Source: an uncultured Devosia sp. | Lineage (GTDB): Bacteria; Pseudomonadota; Alphaproteobacteria; Rhizobiales; Devosiaceae | Assembly: GCF_963517015.1 (NCBI RefSeq) | Contig: NZ_CAUQDV010000001.1 | Coordinates: 2,114,001-2,178,000, forward strand | DNA length: 64,000 nt | Reading direction: 5' to 3' | In this document: positions 16,249 through 24,155 of the stretch, one piece after another | How the letters are laid out: each line of letters starts with the position of its first letter | Numbering within the stretch: position 1 is the stretch's first letter | Notes under the pieces: model-generated | The model's input: only the letters and a program-made list of their open reading frames with translations | Database searches by the model: none | Told to the model about the DNA's origin: nothing | Made by a program: the position numbers and the translations under genes

Positions 16249-17426
16249 GCCGAGGGCTTCCGCACATTGCCGAGGGCCTGCTCAAGCGTTTCTTCATGCG
16301 TAACGACACGGTTACGACCGCCGTGCTTGGCGGCGTAGAGCGCATCGTCGGCGCGGCGCAGGGCAGCCTCGAAACTATCGGTCGTGCCCAGGCCCATGGC
16401 GAGGCCAGCGCTGACGGTCCCGTGGAAAGCCCCTGCGGGTCCCTGGACGAGTTCGAGGGCAAAGCTGGCCCGGATGGCTTCGGCAAGGGCGAAAGCGCGC
16501 TGGGCGTCGGTCTGTGGTGCGACAAGGATGAATTCCTCGCCGCCCAGGCGGGCAATGGCGGCATTGGCGGGGCCGTGCTGGCGCAGGACATTGGCGAAGC
16601 GCTTCAAGGCCTCGTCGCCGGCGGCGTGGCCGTGGCGGTCATTGATCGATTTGAAATGGTCGAGATCGAAAATGATGGTGGCCGTAGCGGTATCGAGGCC
16701 GCTGCGATCGTAGCGCTCGAAAATGGCGCGGCGGTTGAGCAGGCCGGTCAGGGCGTCGGTGTTGGCGGCCTGTTGGTGGGTGCGCGACACGCGGGCCTGG
16801 TTGAGCGCCAGCGACAGCGCGCCGATGCCGGTGAGGCCGATCAGGCCGATGATCGAATTGAGGTCCTCGGCCCAGCCGCTTGGCGGCGCAGACAGAACGA
16901 GCGGGCCCTTCACGAAGATCATCACCGCGCAGGGAATGAAGGACAGGGCGGTGAGGCTATAGAGGCCGACAATGCCGCCGACCCAAAGCGGGGCTTCCTC
17001 GCGGCCATCCCAGAATTTTTTGGCCGTGGTGGCCAGCACCAGCGCATTGGCGATATTGCCGGTCATGGCGCCCAAGGCGTCGAAGCCGACGATGAAGGGC
17101 AAGGTGATGGCGGTGGCAACCAGACCGCCCAGCGCGGTCACGCGCCCCTGGGGCAGGTGTTTTTCGGTGAAAAGGCATGCGGCGCCGTAAAAGATCACGA
17201 AGCTGCCCGTGAGCAGCATGTTGGAAATCCAGAGCAGCACATAGATGCTGGTGACGGCATAGATGGAAAAACCGGCAAAACCGAAGACCATGACCCCGGC
17301 GCCGGTGGCCCAGAGCAGGATGAATCGTTCACTGCGCGCTGAAAGCCAGGTCACGAAAAGCGTGGTGGCCAATGCAAAGGCGGCAAAGCCGAGCGCCAGC
17401 AGCAATGAAGTCTGATCCACAAACAT
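16245..17426 (-). CDS. Membrane-bound diguanylate cyclase (GGDEF)
   Basis: A 393-residue protein. Residues 1-210 form about six to seven membrane helices with no recognised sensor domain. Residues 222-385 are a GGDEF domain with TDALTGLLNRRAIF, FDLDHFKSINDRHGHAAGDEAL and the active-site GGEEF at 295-299, which is active in other cyclases. It should make c-di-GMP from two GTP. The allosteric RxxD inhibition site expected just before GGEEF is absent (GPANAAIARL precedes it). It stands alone; no EAL domain gene is near. Confidence 0.93.
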   Translation of the reverse strand: MFVDQTSLLLALGFAAFALATTLFVTWLSARSERFILLWATGAGVMVFGFAGFSIYAVTSIYVLLWISNMLLTGSFVIFYGAACLFTEKHLPQGRVTALGGLVATAITLPFIVGFDALGAMTGNIANALVLATTAKKFWDGREEAPLWVGGIVGLYSLTALSFIPCAVMIFVKGPLVLSAPPSGWAEDLNSIIGLIGLTGIGALSLALNQARVSRTHQQAANTDALTGLLNRRAIFERYDRSGLDTATATIIFDLDHFKSINDRHGHAAGDEALKRFANVLRQHGPANAAIARLGGEEFILVAPQTDAQRAFALAEAIRASFALELVQGPAGAFHGTVSAGLAMGLGTTDSFEAALRRADDALYAAKHGGRNRVVTHEETLEQALGNVRKPSA

Positions 17427-17586
17427 GGTGGGTCTCGTCGAATGAAATAGTATGACCAGAGACTTAGCCCACGCTGGTGATCAAACCCTTACCTGCGGGG
17501 CGTGCAGATAAGGCAACTCGCGGCGTCTTGTTCTTGTCCAATGGCGCACCTAGCTTAGCAGGACAGACCATAGAGAGGCATGAGCC

Positions 17587-18012
17587 ATGAGCGACTTCAA
17601 CGACCAGGTCATTGCGGATTTCAACGCCAGCGGCGGCAAGCCGGGTGGCCACTTCAAGAATGCACCGGTGCTGCTGCTGCATTCCATTGGCGCCAAGAGT
17701 GGTCTCGAGCGGACGCAGCCGCTGATGTTCCTGCCTGAAGGCAGTGACGCCTGGTTCGTTTTTGCATCCTACGCCGGTGGACCAAAGGACCCAGCCTGGT
17801 ACCACAATGTCGTCGCCAATCCCGATTTCGATATTTCCGTTGGCGACGGTTCCACGATTTCGCGCGTGCCGGTGCATGCGCGTGTGCTGGAAGGGCAGGA
17901 GCGTGACGATGTTTACGCCAAGCAGGCCGGGCTGTTCCCGCAATTTGCCGAGTATGAAGAAAAGACCAGCCGTGACGTGATCCCGGTGATCGAGCTCAGC
18001 CGACGTAACTGA
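17587..18012 (+). CDS. Ddn-like deazaflavin/FMN-type nitroreductase family protein
   Basis: A 141-residue split-barrel protein. LHSIGAKSGLERTQPLMFL (34-52), then ASYAGGPKDPAWYHNVVANPDFDISVG and ARVLEGQERDDVYAKQAGLFPQFAEYEEKT match the F420-dependent Ddn-type family (DUF385, nitroreductase/quinone reductase). Members use F420 or FMN to reduce quinones and nitro compounds; whether this organism makes F420 is not shown here. GAGAGG lies upstream of the ATG. Its last 17 bases overlap the convergent methyltransferase gene. Confidence 0.85.
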   Translation: MSDFNDQVIADFNASGGKPGGHFKNAPVLLLHSIGAKSGLERTQPLMFLPEGSDAWFVFASYAGGPKDPAWYHNVVANPDFDISVGDGSTISRVPVHARVLEGQERDDVYAKQAGLFPQFAEYEEKTSRDVIPVIELSRRN

Positions 18013-18664
18013 CCCAGCCGCGAAAGCTGAGGCCGGCGTAGAACAGCGTGGTGCCGGTGAAACCGACTTGCGCCAGCATGGCCTCTTCGTCGTCGGGCGA
18101 GAGAATGGACAAGCGCGTGCCAATCGCCTGGCGCGCGCTTTCTGCATTTGCGGGATCCGTACCGCCGAAAGCGACATGGTGCGCGATCCACTGGCTGCGT
18201 TCAGGCTCGATCTGGGGGAAGCTGATATGGGCGAGCACGAAGGGCGCGCCGGGTTTGAGGCGGGCGCGAATTTCCCGCAGGGTTTCGAGCCGCTGCTCGC
18301 GGGCGATGAAATGGAAGGTGAGGAGGCAGACGGCGCCGTCGAAGGGGCCTTCAGGCGCCTGCTGGATATAGCCCTCGTGCAGTTTCACGCGATCGCCAAG
18401 CTGGGCGGTGGTTTCGGCGGCGACCTGCAACATGCTGGCGGAAGGATCGACGCCGTCAAAGCGCCAGGCGGGATTGAAGGCGGCCAGGGCCTCGATCTCA
18501 AGCCCGCCACCGGCGCCGAGGACCAGGATGCGGCCGGCATCGGGCACCTGTTCGGCCAGCAGCATGCCAGTCATGCGATGGAGGCTGGCAAAGCCTGGCA
18601 CCTGGCGCGGCGGGCCATCGCGATAGGCAGGGGTGGCGTTGGAGAAGGGCGGTGGGTTCGTCAT
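17996..18664 (-). CDS. Class I SAM-dependent methyltransferase
   Basis: A 222-residue Rossmann-fold methyltransferase. Motif I is ILVLGAGGGLEIEALA, the acidic strand-2 end is FDGVDPSASML, and motif IV is FDGAVCLLTFHFI. LREIRARLKPGAPFVLAHISF is the usual post-motif strand. The substrate is unknown. An ATG 12 bases further up (18676) is possible, but GAGCCGGTC sits just before 18664. Confidence 0.82.
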   Translation of the reverse strand: MTNPPPFSNATPAYRDGPPRQVPGFASLHRMTGMLLAEQVPDAGRILVLGAGGGLEIEALAAFNPAWRFDGVDPSASMLQVAAETTAQLGDRVKLHEGYIQQAPEGPFDGAVCLLTFHFIAREQRLETLREIRARLKPGAPFVLAHISFPQIEPERSQWIAHHVAFGGTDPANAESARQAIGTRLSILSPDDEEAMLAQVGFTGTTLFYAGLSFRGWVSYVG

Positions 18665-18720
18665 TGACCGGCTCATCGTATGTAACTTTCAATGTTACAT
18701 AAGGCATGGTGGGGCAATGT

Positions 18721-19269
18721 CTAGTGCAGGGCGGCGGTCAAACGGGCCATGCGCTCCTGCCTCGTGCCGAACAGGTCGAGCACGGGCGGTCCGGATGCAA
18801 GCAGGCCGAGGTCATCCTGCCGCAGCATGGTTTTCAGCCGACGATCGACCTGCTGGCGCAGGCGAGGGTGTTCGATGGCAACCACTATCTCGTCGGGCTG
18901 TCGCAGGGGCACGAAAGCCACGAGGTCGAGGGTGGCAAGGGCCTTGTCGATCTGGACGAGCAGCCGGCCGTCGGGTAGCCATTCAAAGCCTTCGGCGGCG
19001 CTGACGACGTCCAGATAGGCCAGAAAGTCCAGCGGGCAGCGGTCAAAGATCAGATCCTTGCCGGTCATGTCGAGCAGCAGGCGGCAGCTCTGGCGGAGTT
19101 GCTGCTCGAGGTCGGCGGCGGTGGCGCCATCGGCGAAGGGCAGGCCGTCCTGCGCCAGGAGCCAATAGGGTTCGGGCACGGATTCATAGCCAGGATGGGC
19201 CCTGACGAAATCGTCGACCAGCGTGGTCTTGCCGCAGCCATGCGTGCCGGTCACCGCTATGCGCATCAT
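18721..19269 (-). CDS. AAA/P-loop nucleotide kinase-like protein
   Basis: A 182-residue P-loop NTPase of the NadR/AAA_28 kind. Walker A is GTHGCGKTT near residue 8. VPEPYW follows, then DLIFDRCPLDFLAYL, a Walker-B/lid-like block seen in deoxynucleoside and ribosylnicotinamide kinases. The C-terminal half is helical, with an Arg-rich stretch (HPRLRQQVDRRLKTML). It probably phosphorylates a small metabolite, not identified. The open frame reaches back to 19668 through antisense of the neighbour; start codons at 19266/19269 begin exactly at the P-loop domain. Confidence 0.75.
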   Translation of the reverse strand: MMRIAVTGTHGCGKTTLVDDFVRAHPGYESVPEPYWLLAQDGLPFADGATAADLEQQLRQSCRLLLDMTGKDLIFDRCPLDFLAYLDVVSAAEGFEWLPDGRLLVQIDKALATLDLVAFVPLRQPDEIVVAIEHPRLRQQVDRRLKTMLRQDDLGLLASGPPVLDLFGTRQERMARLTAALH

Positions 19270-19325
19270 CCGTCCCCCCAGCTCCAGATAGGCCGAGGCG
19301 CGGTGGCAAGCAATATGGACGGAGG

Positions 19326-20105
19326 CTAGAGCGCCGCCATGGTGGAATAGGAAGCGACCGGGCAAGCGCCATTGGGGTCGAGCGGGGCCGTGCGTGGGTC
19401 GTTGAGGTTGAACACGTAACGCTGCTGGCAGACGTCCCAGGTGGGAAGCTGCTTGGACTGGTCGAAGGCGTCGGCGCCGACCTTGAGATCGCGCCAGAAG
19501 GCGATGTGCGGGCTCGATGCGTGGCGGGCGAAGTTCTCTTCGGTCATGCGGAAGGGCAGGAGCTGCAGCTGGACGCTCGGATTGCCGCCTTTGAAGGCCT
19601 CGCGGGTCATGGCGTAGATTTCCTTGATGCCATCGTCGGTCATGGCGTAGCAGCCAACCGACAGGCAATCGCCGTGGATCATCAGGTAGGAGCCGGTGCG
19701 GTTGAGCGCCTGGTCGAACTTGTTGGGAAAGCCCACATTGAAGGACAGGTGATAGGAGGACTTCGGGTTCAGCAGGCCCGGTGTCACGTCATAGAAGCCT
19801 TCTGGCGACTGATAGTCGCCTTCCCTGATCTTGGGGCCTAGCGTGCCGGACCATTTGCAGATCGGATAGGTCTTGAGCAGGGCGAACTGACCCGAACGGG
19901 TGCGCTTCCAGACTTCGAGCTCGGAGCTTTCCTTGTAGACGCGGACCATCATGGAATCGCCCGGCGTGGTGCCGATCTGCGCCATGCGCTGCAACAGGGC
20001 CTGCGGGATCGGCACATTGCCGCGATTGTCGGCCACGAAGGCGCAGCCGGCGAGGGCGGCGACGGCAAACAGAAGGGCGATGGTGCGCAGAGCTTTGGCA
20101 AACAT
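19326..20105 (-). CDS. L,D-transpeptidase (YafK/YkuD type), lipoprotein
   Basis: A 259-residue exported protein. The signal ends in LAGC, so Cys21 is probably lipidated. The YkuD catalytic block HGDCLSVGCYAMTD places the conserved His at 144 and nucleophile Cys at 152; LKTYPICKWSGTLGPK and DYQSPEGFYDVTPG fit the YafK-like subgroup. L,D-transpeptidases form 3-3 peptidoglycan cross-links or anchor proteins to the wall, while E. coli YafK (DpaA) detaches Braun lipoprotein. Which activity this one has is not clear from sequence. Confidence 0.9.
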   Translation of the reverse strand: MFAKALRTIALLFAVAALAGCAFVADNRGNVPIPQALLQRMAQIGTTPGDSMMVRVYKESSELEVWKRTRSGQFALLKTYPICKWSGTLGPKIREGDYQSPEGFYDVTPGLLNPKSSYHLSFNVGFPNKFDQALNRTGSYLMIHGDCLSVGCYAMTDDGIKEIYAMTREAFKGGNPSVQLQLLPFRMTEENFARHASSPHIAFWRDLKVGADAFDQSKQLPTWDVCQQRYVFNLNDPRTAPLDPNGACPVASYSTMAAL

Positions 20106-20209
20106 GGGCTGACCCGTAAAAGTTTAGCGCACCATGAAACCGGCTGGTTACCGTTGGGTGAACGTTACGAAGTTGTGAGCAACACACCTCGCACCTTCCG
20201 CAAACTCGA

Positions 20210-20337
20210 TGTCATCCCGGCCTTGAGCCGGGATCCATCTCCCAGTGGTTTCGCTACAGCAAGGTGGTCCGAACGATCGACCTTGCGGCTGCGGCGCTAC
20301 CTCGGGATGGGCCCCGGCTCAAGGCCGGGGTGACACC
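20210..20337. repeat. Dispersed palindromic repeat family A, copy 2
   Basis: The left arm starts with GTCATCCCGGCCTTGAGCC and the right arm ends with GGCTCAAGGCCGGGGTGAC. The inner block carries AAGGTGGT and ACCTTGCGG-like parts, as in copy 1. It is in the gap between the L,D-transpeptidase and the vWA-like gene. An apparent longer start for the latter (20245) runs through this repeat and is not real. Confidence 0.88.
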
Positions 20338-20394
20338 GTGGACGTGGAAGCGCATTGCCTTGCGAACCCGCCGTTCCACCCACATATTGCAGGC

Positions 20395-21114
20395 ATGGCG
20401 GACAAAGACCAGATAGCGAAAAACGGCGGCAGCCTTCCACAACAGGGCAAGGTGAGCGGCGATATCGCCGCCTTTGTCAAAAAGGTCGGCACAATGGCCC
20501 GGCCGGGGGCGGCCAATGACGGACGATTGCTGTTCGCGCTCGATGCGACGATGAGCCGGCAGCCGACCTGGGACCTGGCCTGTTCGCTGCAGGCGGAAAT
20601 GTTTCGTGCCATTCCAAAGCCCAGCGCGCTGCAGGTGCAACTGCTGTACTTCCGTGGCTTTGGCGAGTGCCGCGCCAGCAAATGGGTGGTGGATGGCGAT
20701 GCGCTGGCCAAGCTGATGAGCGGCATCGACTGTCGCGGCGGGCACACGCAGATCGGCAAGGTGTTCGCCCATGCGCGGGCCGAGCATGCCAAAAGACGGA
20801 TCAATGCAGTGATCTATGTCGGTGATGCGATCGAGGAAAATGTCGACGACCTGGCCGAAAAGGCCGGGCAATTGGGATTGTTGGGGCTGCCGATGTTCGT
20901 TTTCCAGGAAGGGCGCGATGCCACGGTCGAGGCCGGATTTCGCGAGTTTGCTCGGTTGAGCAAGGGCGCCTATGCCCGCTTTGACGCTTCGGCGCCGGGA
21001 GAGCTGGCTGCCTTGCTGAAGGCCGTGGCGGCCTATGTGAGCGGCGGGCGGGACCTGATGAAGCTGCAGGGCAGCGGGCCGGCGCAGGCCTTGCTGGCGC
21101 AGTTGCCGAAATGA
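20395..21114 (+). CDS. vWA-like conserved protein
   Basis: A 239-residue cytosolic protein. Residues 38-200 look like a von Willebrand A-type Rossmann fold: RLLFALDATMSRQPTWDLA replaces the usual DxSxS metal site with DATMS. GGHTQIGKVFAHA provides the MIDAS threonine, and AVIYVGDAIEENVDDLAEKA the later acidic strand. The start at 20395 begins MADKDQIAKNGG, after the repeat. It overlaps the J-domain gene by four bases (ATGA), so the two proteins are probably made together. Function unknown. Confidence 0.75.
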   Translation: MADKDQIAKNGGSLPQQGKVSGDIAAFVKKVGTMARPGAANDGRLLFALDATMSRQPTWDLACSLQAEMFRAIPKPSALQVQLLYFRGFGECRASKWVVDGDALAKLMSGIDCRGGHTQIGKVFAHARAEHAKRRINAVIYVGDAIEENVDDLAEKAGQLGLLGLPMFVFQEGRDATVEAGFREFARLSKGAYARFDASAPGELAALLKAVAAYVSGGRDLMKLQGSGPAQALLAQLPK

Positions 21115-21803
21115 CCTGGATCTTTGTTGGCGGTTTCGCCCTGCTGGCCGGCTTTGCGGCCTATAACTACATCCGGGGCATGGATCGACGCCTGCTGCGA
21201 CGGGCGCTGCGCTGGCTGGTGGGTGGCGGTGGTCTGCTGGTTGCGGCGAGCCTGTTGTGGGCGCGACGCTTTGACATTGCGCTGTTTGTGGGCGCGGGTG
21301 CCTTTGCCGTGCTGCGCACCGGGCGGATCGGCGCCTTTTCCTTCGATGGGCCACAGACCGACAGCGGCAATATTTCCAAGGTGCAGAGCTATCGTTTTGC
21401 CATGGAGCTCGACCACGATACCGGCGCGGTGACCGGGCGCGTGCTCAATGGCAGTTTCGCCGGCATGGATCTGATGGATCTGGGCGAGCAGGAGACGCGA
21501 ATCCTGCTCAGCGAAGTCGAGGGCGATGCGGATAGCCTCAGCCTGTTCGAGAGCTGGCTCGACGCCAATCGGGCAGGGTGGCGAGAATATTTTGCCGGAC
21601 AGGATGCGGACGCGGAAGCCCCGCGGTCGAGCGATCCGATTGCCGAAGCCTATGACATTCTCGGGCTCAAGCCGGGCGCCACGGATGCGCAAATCCGCGC
21701 CGCGCATCGGGAATTGATGAAAGCGGTGCATCCCGACCATGGCGGCTCGAGCTATCTCGCCTCGCGCATCAATGCGGCTCGTGACCGGTTGTTGTCTCAT
21801 TAA
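21111..21803 (+). CDS. Membrane-anchored J-domain protein
   Basis: A 230-residue protein. Two N-terminal hydrophobic segments (about 3-20 and 37-65) anchor it. The C-terminal 65 residues are a J domain: AYDILGLKPGATDAQIRAAHRELMK followed by the essential HPD (AVHPDHGG). J domains stimulate DnaK ATPase; with a membrane anchor this resembles the DjlA/TIM14-like class. It is translationally coupled to the vWA-like gene and ends 86 bases before mipZ. In several alphaproteobacteria a DnaJ-like gene lies near mipZ, which fits. Confidence 0.87.
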   Translation: MTWIFVGGFALLAGFAAYNYIRGMDRRLLRRALRWLVGGGGLLVAASLLWARRFDIALFVGAGAFAVLRTGRIGAFSFDGPQTDSGNISKVQSYRFAMELDHDTGAVTGRVLNGSFAGMDLMDLGEQETRILLSEVEGDADSLSLFESWLDANRAGWREYFAGQDADAEAPRSSDPIAEAYDILGLKPGATDAQIRAAHRELMKAVHPDHGGSSYLASRINAARDRLLSH

Positions 21804-21826
21804 CTTCGCTTAACAACAGATTGCGA

Positions 21827-21842
21827 TTAACCGCCTGTTAAC
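21827..21842 (+). promoter_or_regulatory. CtrA box upstream of the first mipZ
   Basis: TTAA (21827-21830), seven bases, TTAA (21838-21841) and C: a perfect match to the CtrA consensus, 47 bases before the mipZ ATG. A second pair of TTAA half-sites with six-base spacing lies at 21800-21813. CtrA is the cell-cycle master regulator of this class. Regulation of mipZ by it is inferred. Confidence 0.65.
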
Positions 21843-21888
21843 CCTGCGCGCCGCTTGTAGGGGCAGGATTGATTTTGTGAGGGCGGCT

Positions 21889-22716
21889 ATGCGTGATGGT
21901 GCGCATGTCATCGTGGTTGGCAACGAGAAGGGCGGGTCGGGCAAGTCGACCACGGCTTTCCATCTGGCCGTCTATCTGCTGTATGCCGGCCATCGCGTGG
22001 CGACGGTCGATGTGGACAGCCGCCAGCAGACCATGACGCATTATGTGCGCAACCGTCGCGCGCATATCCAGGAAAGCGGCCGCCAGCTGCCCAATCCGCT
22101 GCATTACCACCTGCCGGCCGCCTGGGGCGACTCGCAGAAGGAAAACCAGCAGGCCGAGTTCGACATGTTCCGCCGCGCCGTGGGCGAGGTGGAGAACAAG
22201 GTCGATTTCCTGATCATCGACACCCCCGGCTTTGACACCAACCTGACCCGGTTGGCGCATTCGCTGGCCGATACTCTGGTGACGCCGGTCAATGATTCCA
22301 TGATCGACATCAATGTGCTTGCCCGCATCGATCCGAGCACCGGCCAGCCGATCGAGACCAGCCACTATGCACGCCTCGTGCAGCGTGCCCGGTCGGAGCG
22401 CATGGCGGTGGATGGGCAGACCATCGACTGGGTGCTGGTGCGCAATCGCATTTCCATGCTCGGTTCGCGCAATGCGCGGCAGGTCGTGGCGACGCTCGAT
22501 GGCGTGGCGACACGCTTTGGCTGCCGCATTGCCGATGGCATTGCCGAGCGCGTAATTTTTCGTTCGCTGTTTCCCACCGGCATGACGGTGTTCGATCCGC
22601 TGGATGACGAGGTGGACTCGGCCTCCGTGTCGCATGTCAGCGCGCGGCAGGAATATCGCAATCTTGTCGCGGCACTGAACCTGCCGGTCAGCGAGCCGAT
22701 GCGGCTTTCCGCCTAG
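21889..22716 (+). CDS. mipZ: Division-plane positioning ATPase MipZ (copy 1)
   Basis: A 275-residue ParA/MinD-superfamily ATPase. The deviant Walker A KGGSGKSTTAFHLA, the DVDSRQQTM block, Walker B FLIIDTPGFDT and DTLVTPVNDSMIDINVLA are the MipZ signature. In Caulobacter MipZ rides on ParB at the poles and blocks FtsZ polymerisation there, placing division at midcell. The ATG at 21889 follows GAGGGCGG; a GTG at 21877 in frame is an alternative. A second, similar gene follows after 105 bases. Confidence 0.93.
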   Translation: MRDGAHVIVVGNEKGGSGKSTTAFHLAVYLLYAGHRVATVDVDSRQQTMTHYVRNRRAHIQESGRQLPNPLHYHLPAAWGDSQKENQQAEFDMFRRAVGEVENKVDFLIIDTPGFDTNLTRLAHSLADTLVTPVNDSMIDINVLARIDPSTGQPIETSHYARLVQRARSERMAVDGQTIDWVLVRNRISMLGSRNARQVVATLDGVATRFGCRIADGIAERVIFRSLFPTGMTVFDPLDDEVDSASVSHVSARQEYRNLVAALNLPVSEPMRLSA

Positions 22717-22821
22717 CATTGTCGGTCGCGTTAAGCGTAACCGAAAATTCACCATTCACGCCCTTGCCAGTGGGCCGCGAAGCCACGAGATTTCGGCGGA
22801 CACGAATCCGCTGAGGGACCC

Positions 22822-23694
22822 ATGGCGCGCAAGAGCGTTCATGTCATTGTCGTCGGGAACGAGAAGGGTGGTTCGGGTAAATCCACCACGGCCTTCCATC
22901 TGGCTATTCTGCTGCTTTACGAGGGCTACAAGGTCGCCACCCTCGACGTGGACAGCCGCCAGCAGACCCTGACGCAATATGTGCGCAACCGGCGCGCCTG
23001 GGCCCTGGACAAGGGCCTGTCCATCCCGCACCTGACCCATTTCCACCTGCCGCTGCTGCGGGGGGATTCCACCCGGGAAAACAACAGCGTCGAATTCGAC
23101 CTGTTCCGCCAGGCGGTGGGGGAGGTCGAGCATGATGCCGATTATCTCATCGTCGACACGCCCGGCTTCGATACCCACCTGACGCGGCTGGCGCATTCGC
23201 TGGCCGATACGCTGGTAACGCCGGTCAATGACAGCCTGATCGACCTCAATGTGATTGCGCAATTTGACATGGCGACCGGCGAGCCGCGCGAGATGAGCCA
23301 CTACGCGAGGCTGGTTCAGCGCGCCCGCTCGGAGCGCATGAGCGTGGATGGCAAGTCGATCGACTGGGTGCTGGTGCGCAACCGCATCTCGATGCTGTCC
23401 TCGCGCAACATGCGGCAGGTGCAGACCATGCTGGAGCGGGTGGCGGCGCGGTTGGGCTGCCGGGTGGCGGATGGCATTGCCGAACGGGTGATCTTCCGCT
23501 CGCTGTTTCCGGCGGGACTGACGGTGTTTGATCCGCTGGATCAGCAATTGCTGGGCGGGGTGCCGTCGCTATCGCATATGAGTGCGCGGCAGGAGTATCG
23601 CACGCTGGCCAAGGCGCTGCACCTGCCGGTGCCGGAACGGGATGAGGACGCGCCGGAAGACCGCTACGCCCATCTGGTCGATACCGACAGCTAG
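22822..23694 (+). CDS. mipZ: MipZ paralogue (copy 2)
   Basis: A 290-residue protein clearly paralogous to the gene before it. It has the identical VVGNEKGGSGKSTTAFHLA opening, DVDSRQQTL, YLIVDTPGFDTHLTRLAHSL, SHYARLVQRARSERM and DWVLVRNRISML, with well over half of aligned positions identical by eye. Differences cluster in the segment after YVRNRRA (about residues 60-100), in LNVIAQFDMATGEPREM, and in a longer acidic C-terminal tail (about 260-290). All nucleotide-binding residues are kept, so it should be an active ATPase. GAGGGA precedes the ATG. Whether it also inhibits FtsZ is open. Confidence 0.93.
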   Translation: MARKSVHVIVVGNEKGGSGKSTTAFHLAILLLYEGYKVATLDVDSRQQTLTQYVRNRRAWALDKGLSIPHLTHFHLPLLRGDSTRENNSVEFDLFRQAVGEVEHDADYLIVDTPGFDTHLTRLAHSLADTLVTPVNDSLIDLNVIAQFDMATGEPREMSHYARLVQRARSERMSVDGKSIDWVLVRNRISMLSSRNMRQVQTMLERVAARLGCRVADGIAERVIFRSLFPAGLTVFDPLDQQLLGGVPSLSHMSARQEYRTLAKALHLPVPERDEDAPEDRYAHLVDTDS

Positions 23695-23705
23695 GGTCTT
23701 TGTCT

Positions 23706-23757
23706 GGTCGCGTTTGCGAACCGCAAAACCGGCGACCACTTTTGCTGCAAACGCTCT
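23706..23757. repeat. Short palindromic repeat family B, copy 1
   Basis: A block of about 50 bases with core GCGAACCGCAAAACCGGCGA and ends CGTTTGC / GCAAACG. It matches the element at 32151-32201 at most positions. Similar GAACCGGAAAACCGG... blocks are very common between genes in Rhizobiales. Its last bases supply the stop codon of the reverse-strand gene that ends here. Confidence 0.8.
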
Positions 23758-24031
23758 ACGGCAGATCGTGTCCGAAGGACATGCTGATCGCGCGGGCGCC
23801 GCCCGGAGCGAAGACGTCGAGATCGATGCGGACGGGTTCCTGCACCATGCGGCGGGTGCGCGAGGACATGGTCATGACCACGCCCAGCAGGTCGCCCACC
23901 GTGCGGCGACGCGGCAGGAAGCGCTGGGTGATACCGGCCAGGGCGCGATTGCGAATGGCCATATCGTCCGAAGAGAGGCTCGACTTGCCGACGAAATTCG
24001 CCAGCTCGACGAGAGCAGTGCGTTCGCTCAT
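23756..24031 (-). CDS. Hypothetical small protein
   Basis: A 91-residue basic protein I do not recognise. It starts MSERTALVELANFVGKSSLS, then GITQRFLPRRRTVGDLLGVV and ends with SMSFGHDLP. It has no signal peptide and no clear membrane helix. The ATG at 24031 has GGAG eight bases upstream. The stop codon lies inside the end of a family-B repeat, suggesting that the repeat inserted at, or replaced, the original 3' end. The coding frame has the usual G/C third-position preference. Confidence 0.6.
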   Translation of the reverse strand: MSERTALVELANFVGKSSLSSDDMAIRNRALAGITQRFLPRRRTVGDLLGVVMTMSSRTRRMVQEPVRIDLDVFAPGGARAISMSFGHDLP

Positions 24032-24155
24032 TGGGCTACTCCAAACACAGGCGCCAATTTGCTTGTCCAGTGAGCGGCACCTTTCATGCGGCGCCGTCTC
24101 GTCCTTTCGTCACACCGACCAATACGCGGCAGGTGGGTAGGCTTAGTTCCTAAAA

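Noticed and set aside
18721..19668. Long version of the P-loop protein starting at 19668
   Set aside because: The first 130 residues are the L,D-transpeptidase gene in another frame; the P-loop domain begins at 19266/19269.
20245..20394. Upstream extension of the vWA-like gene
   Set aside because: It translates the family-A repeat; the ATG at 20395 follows it.
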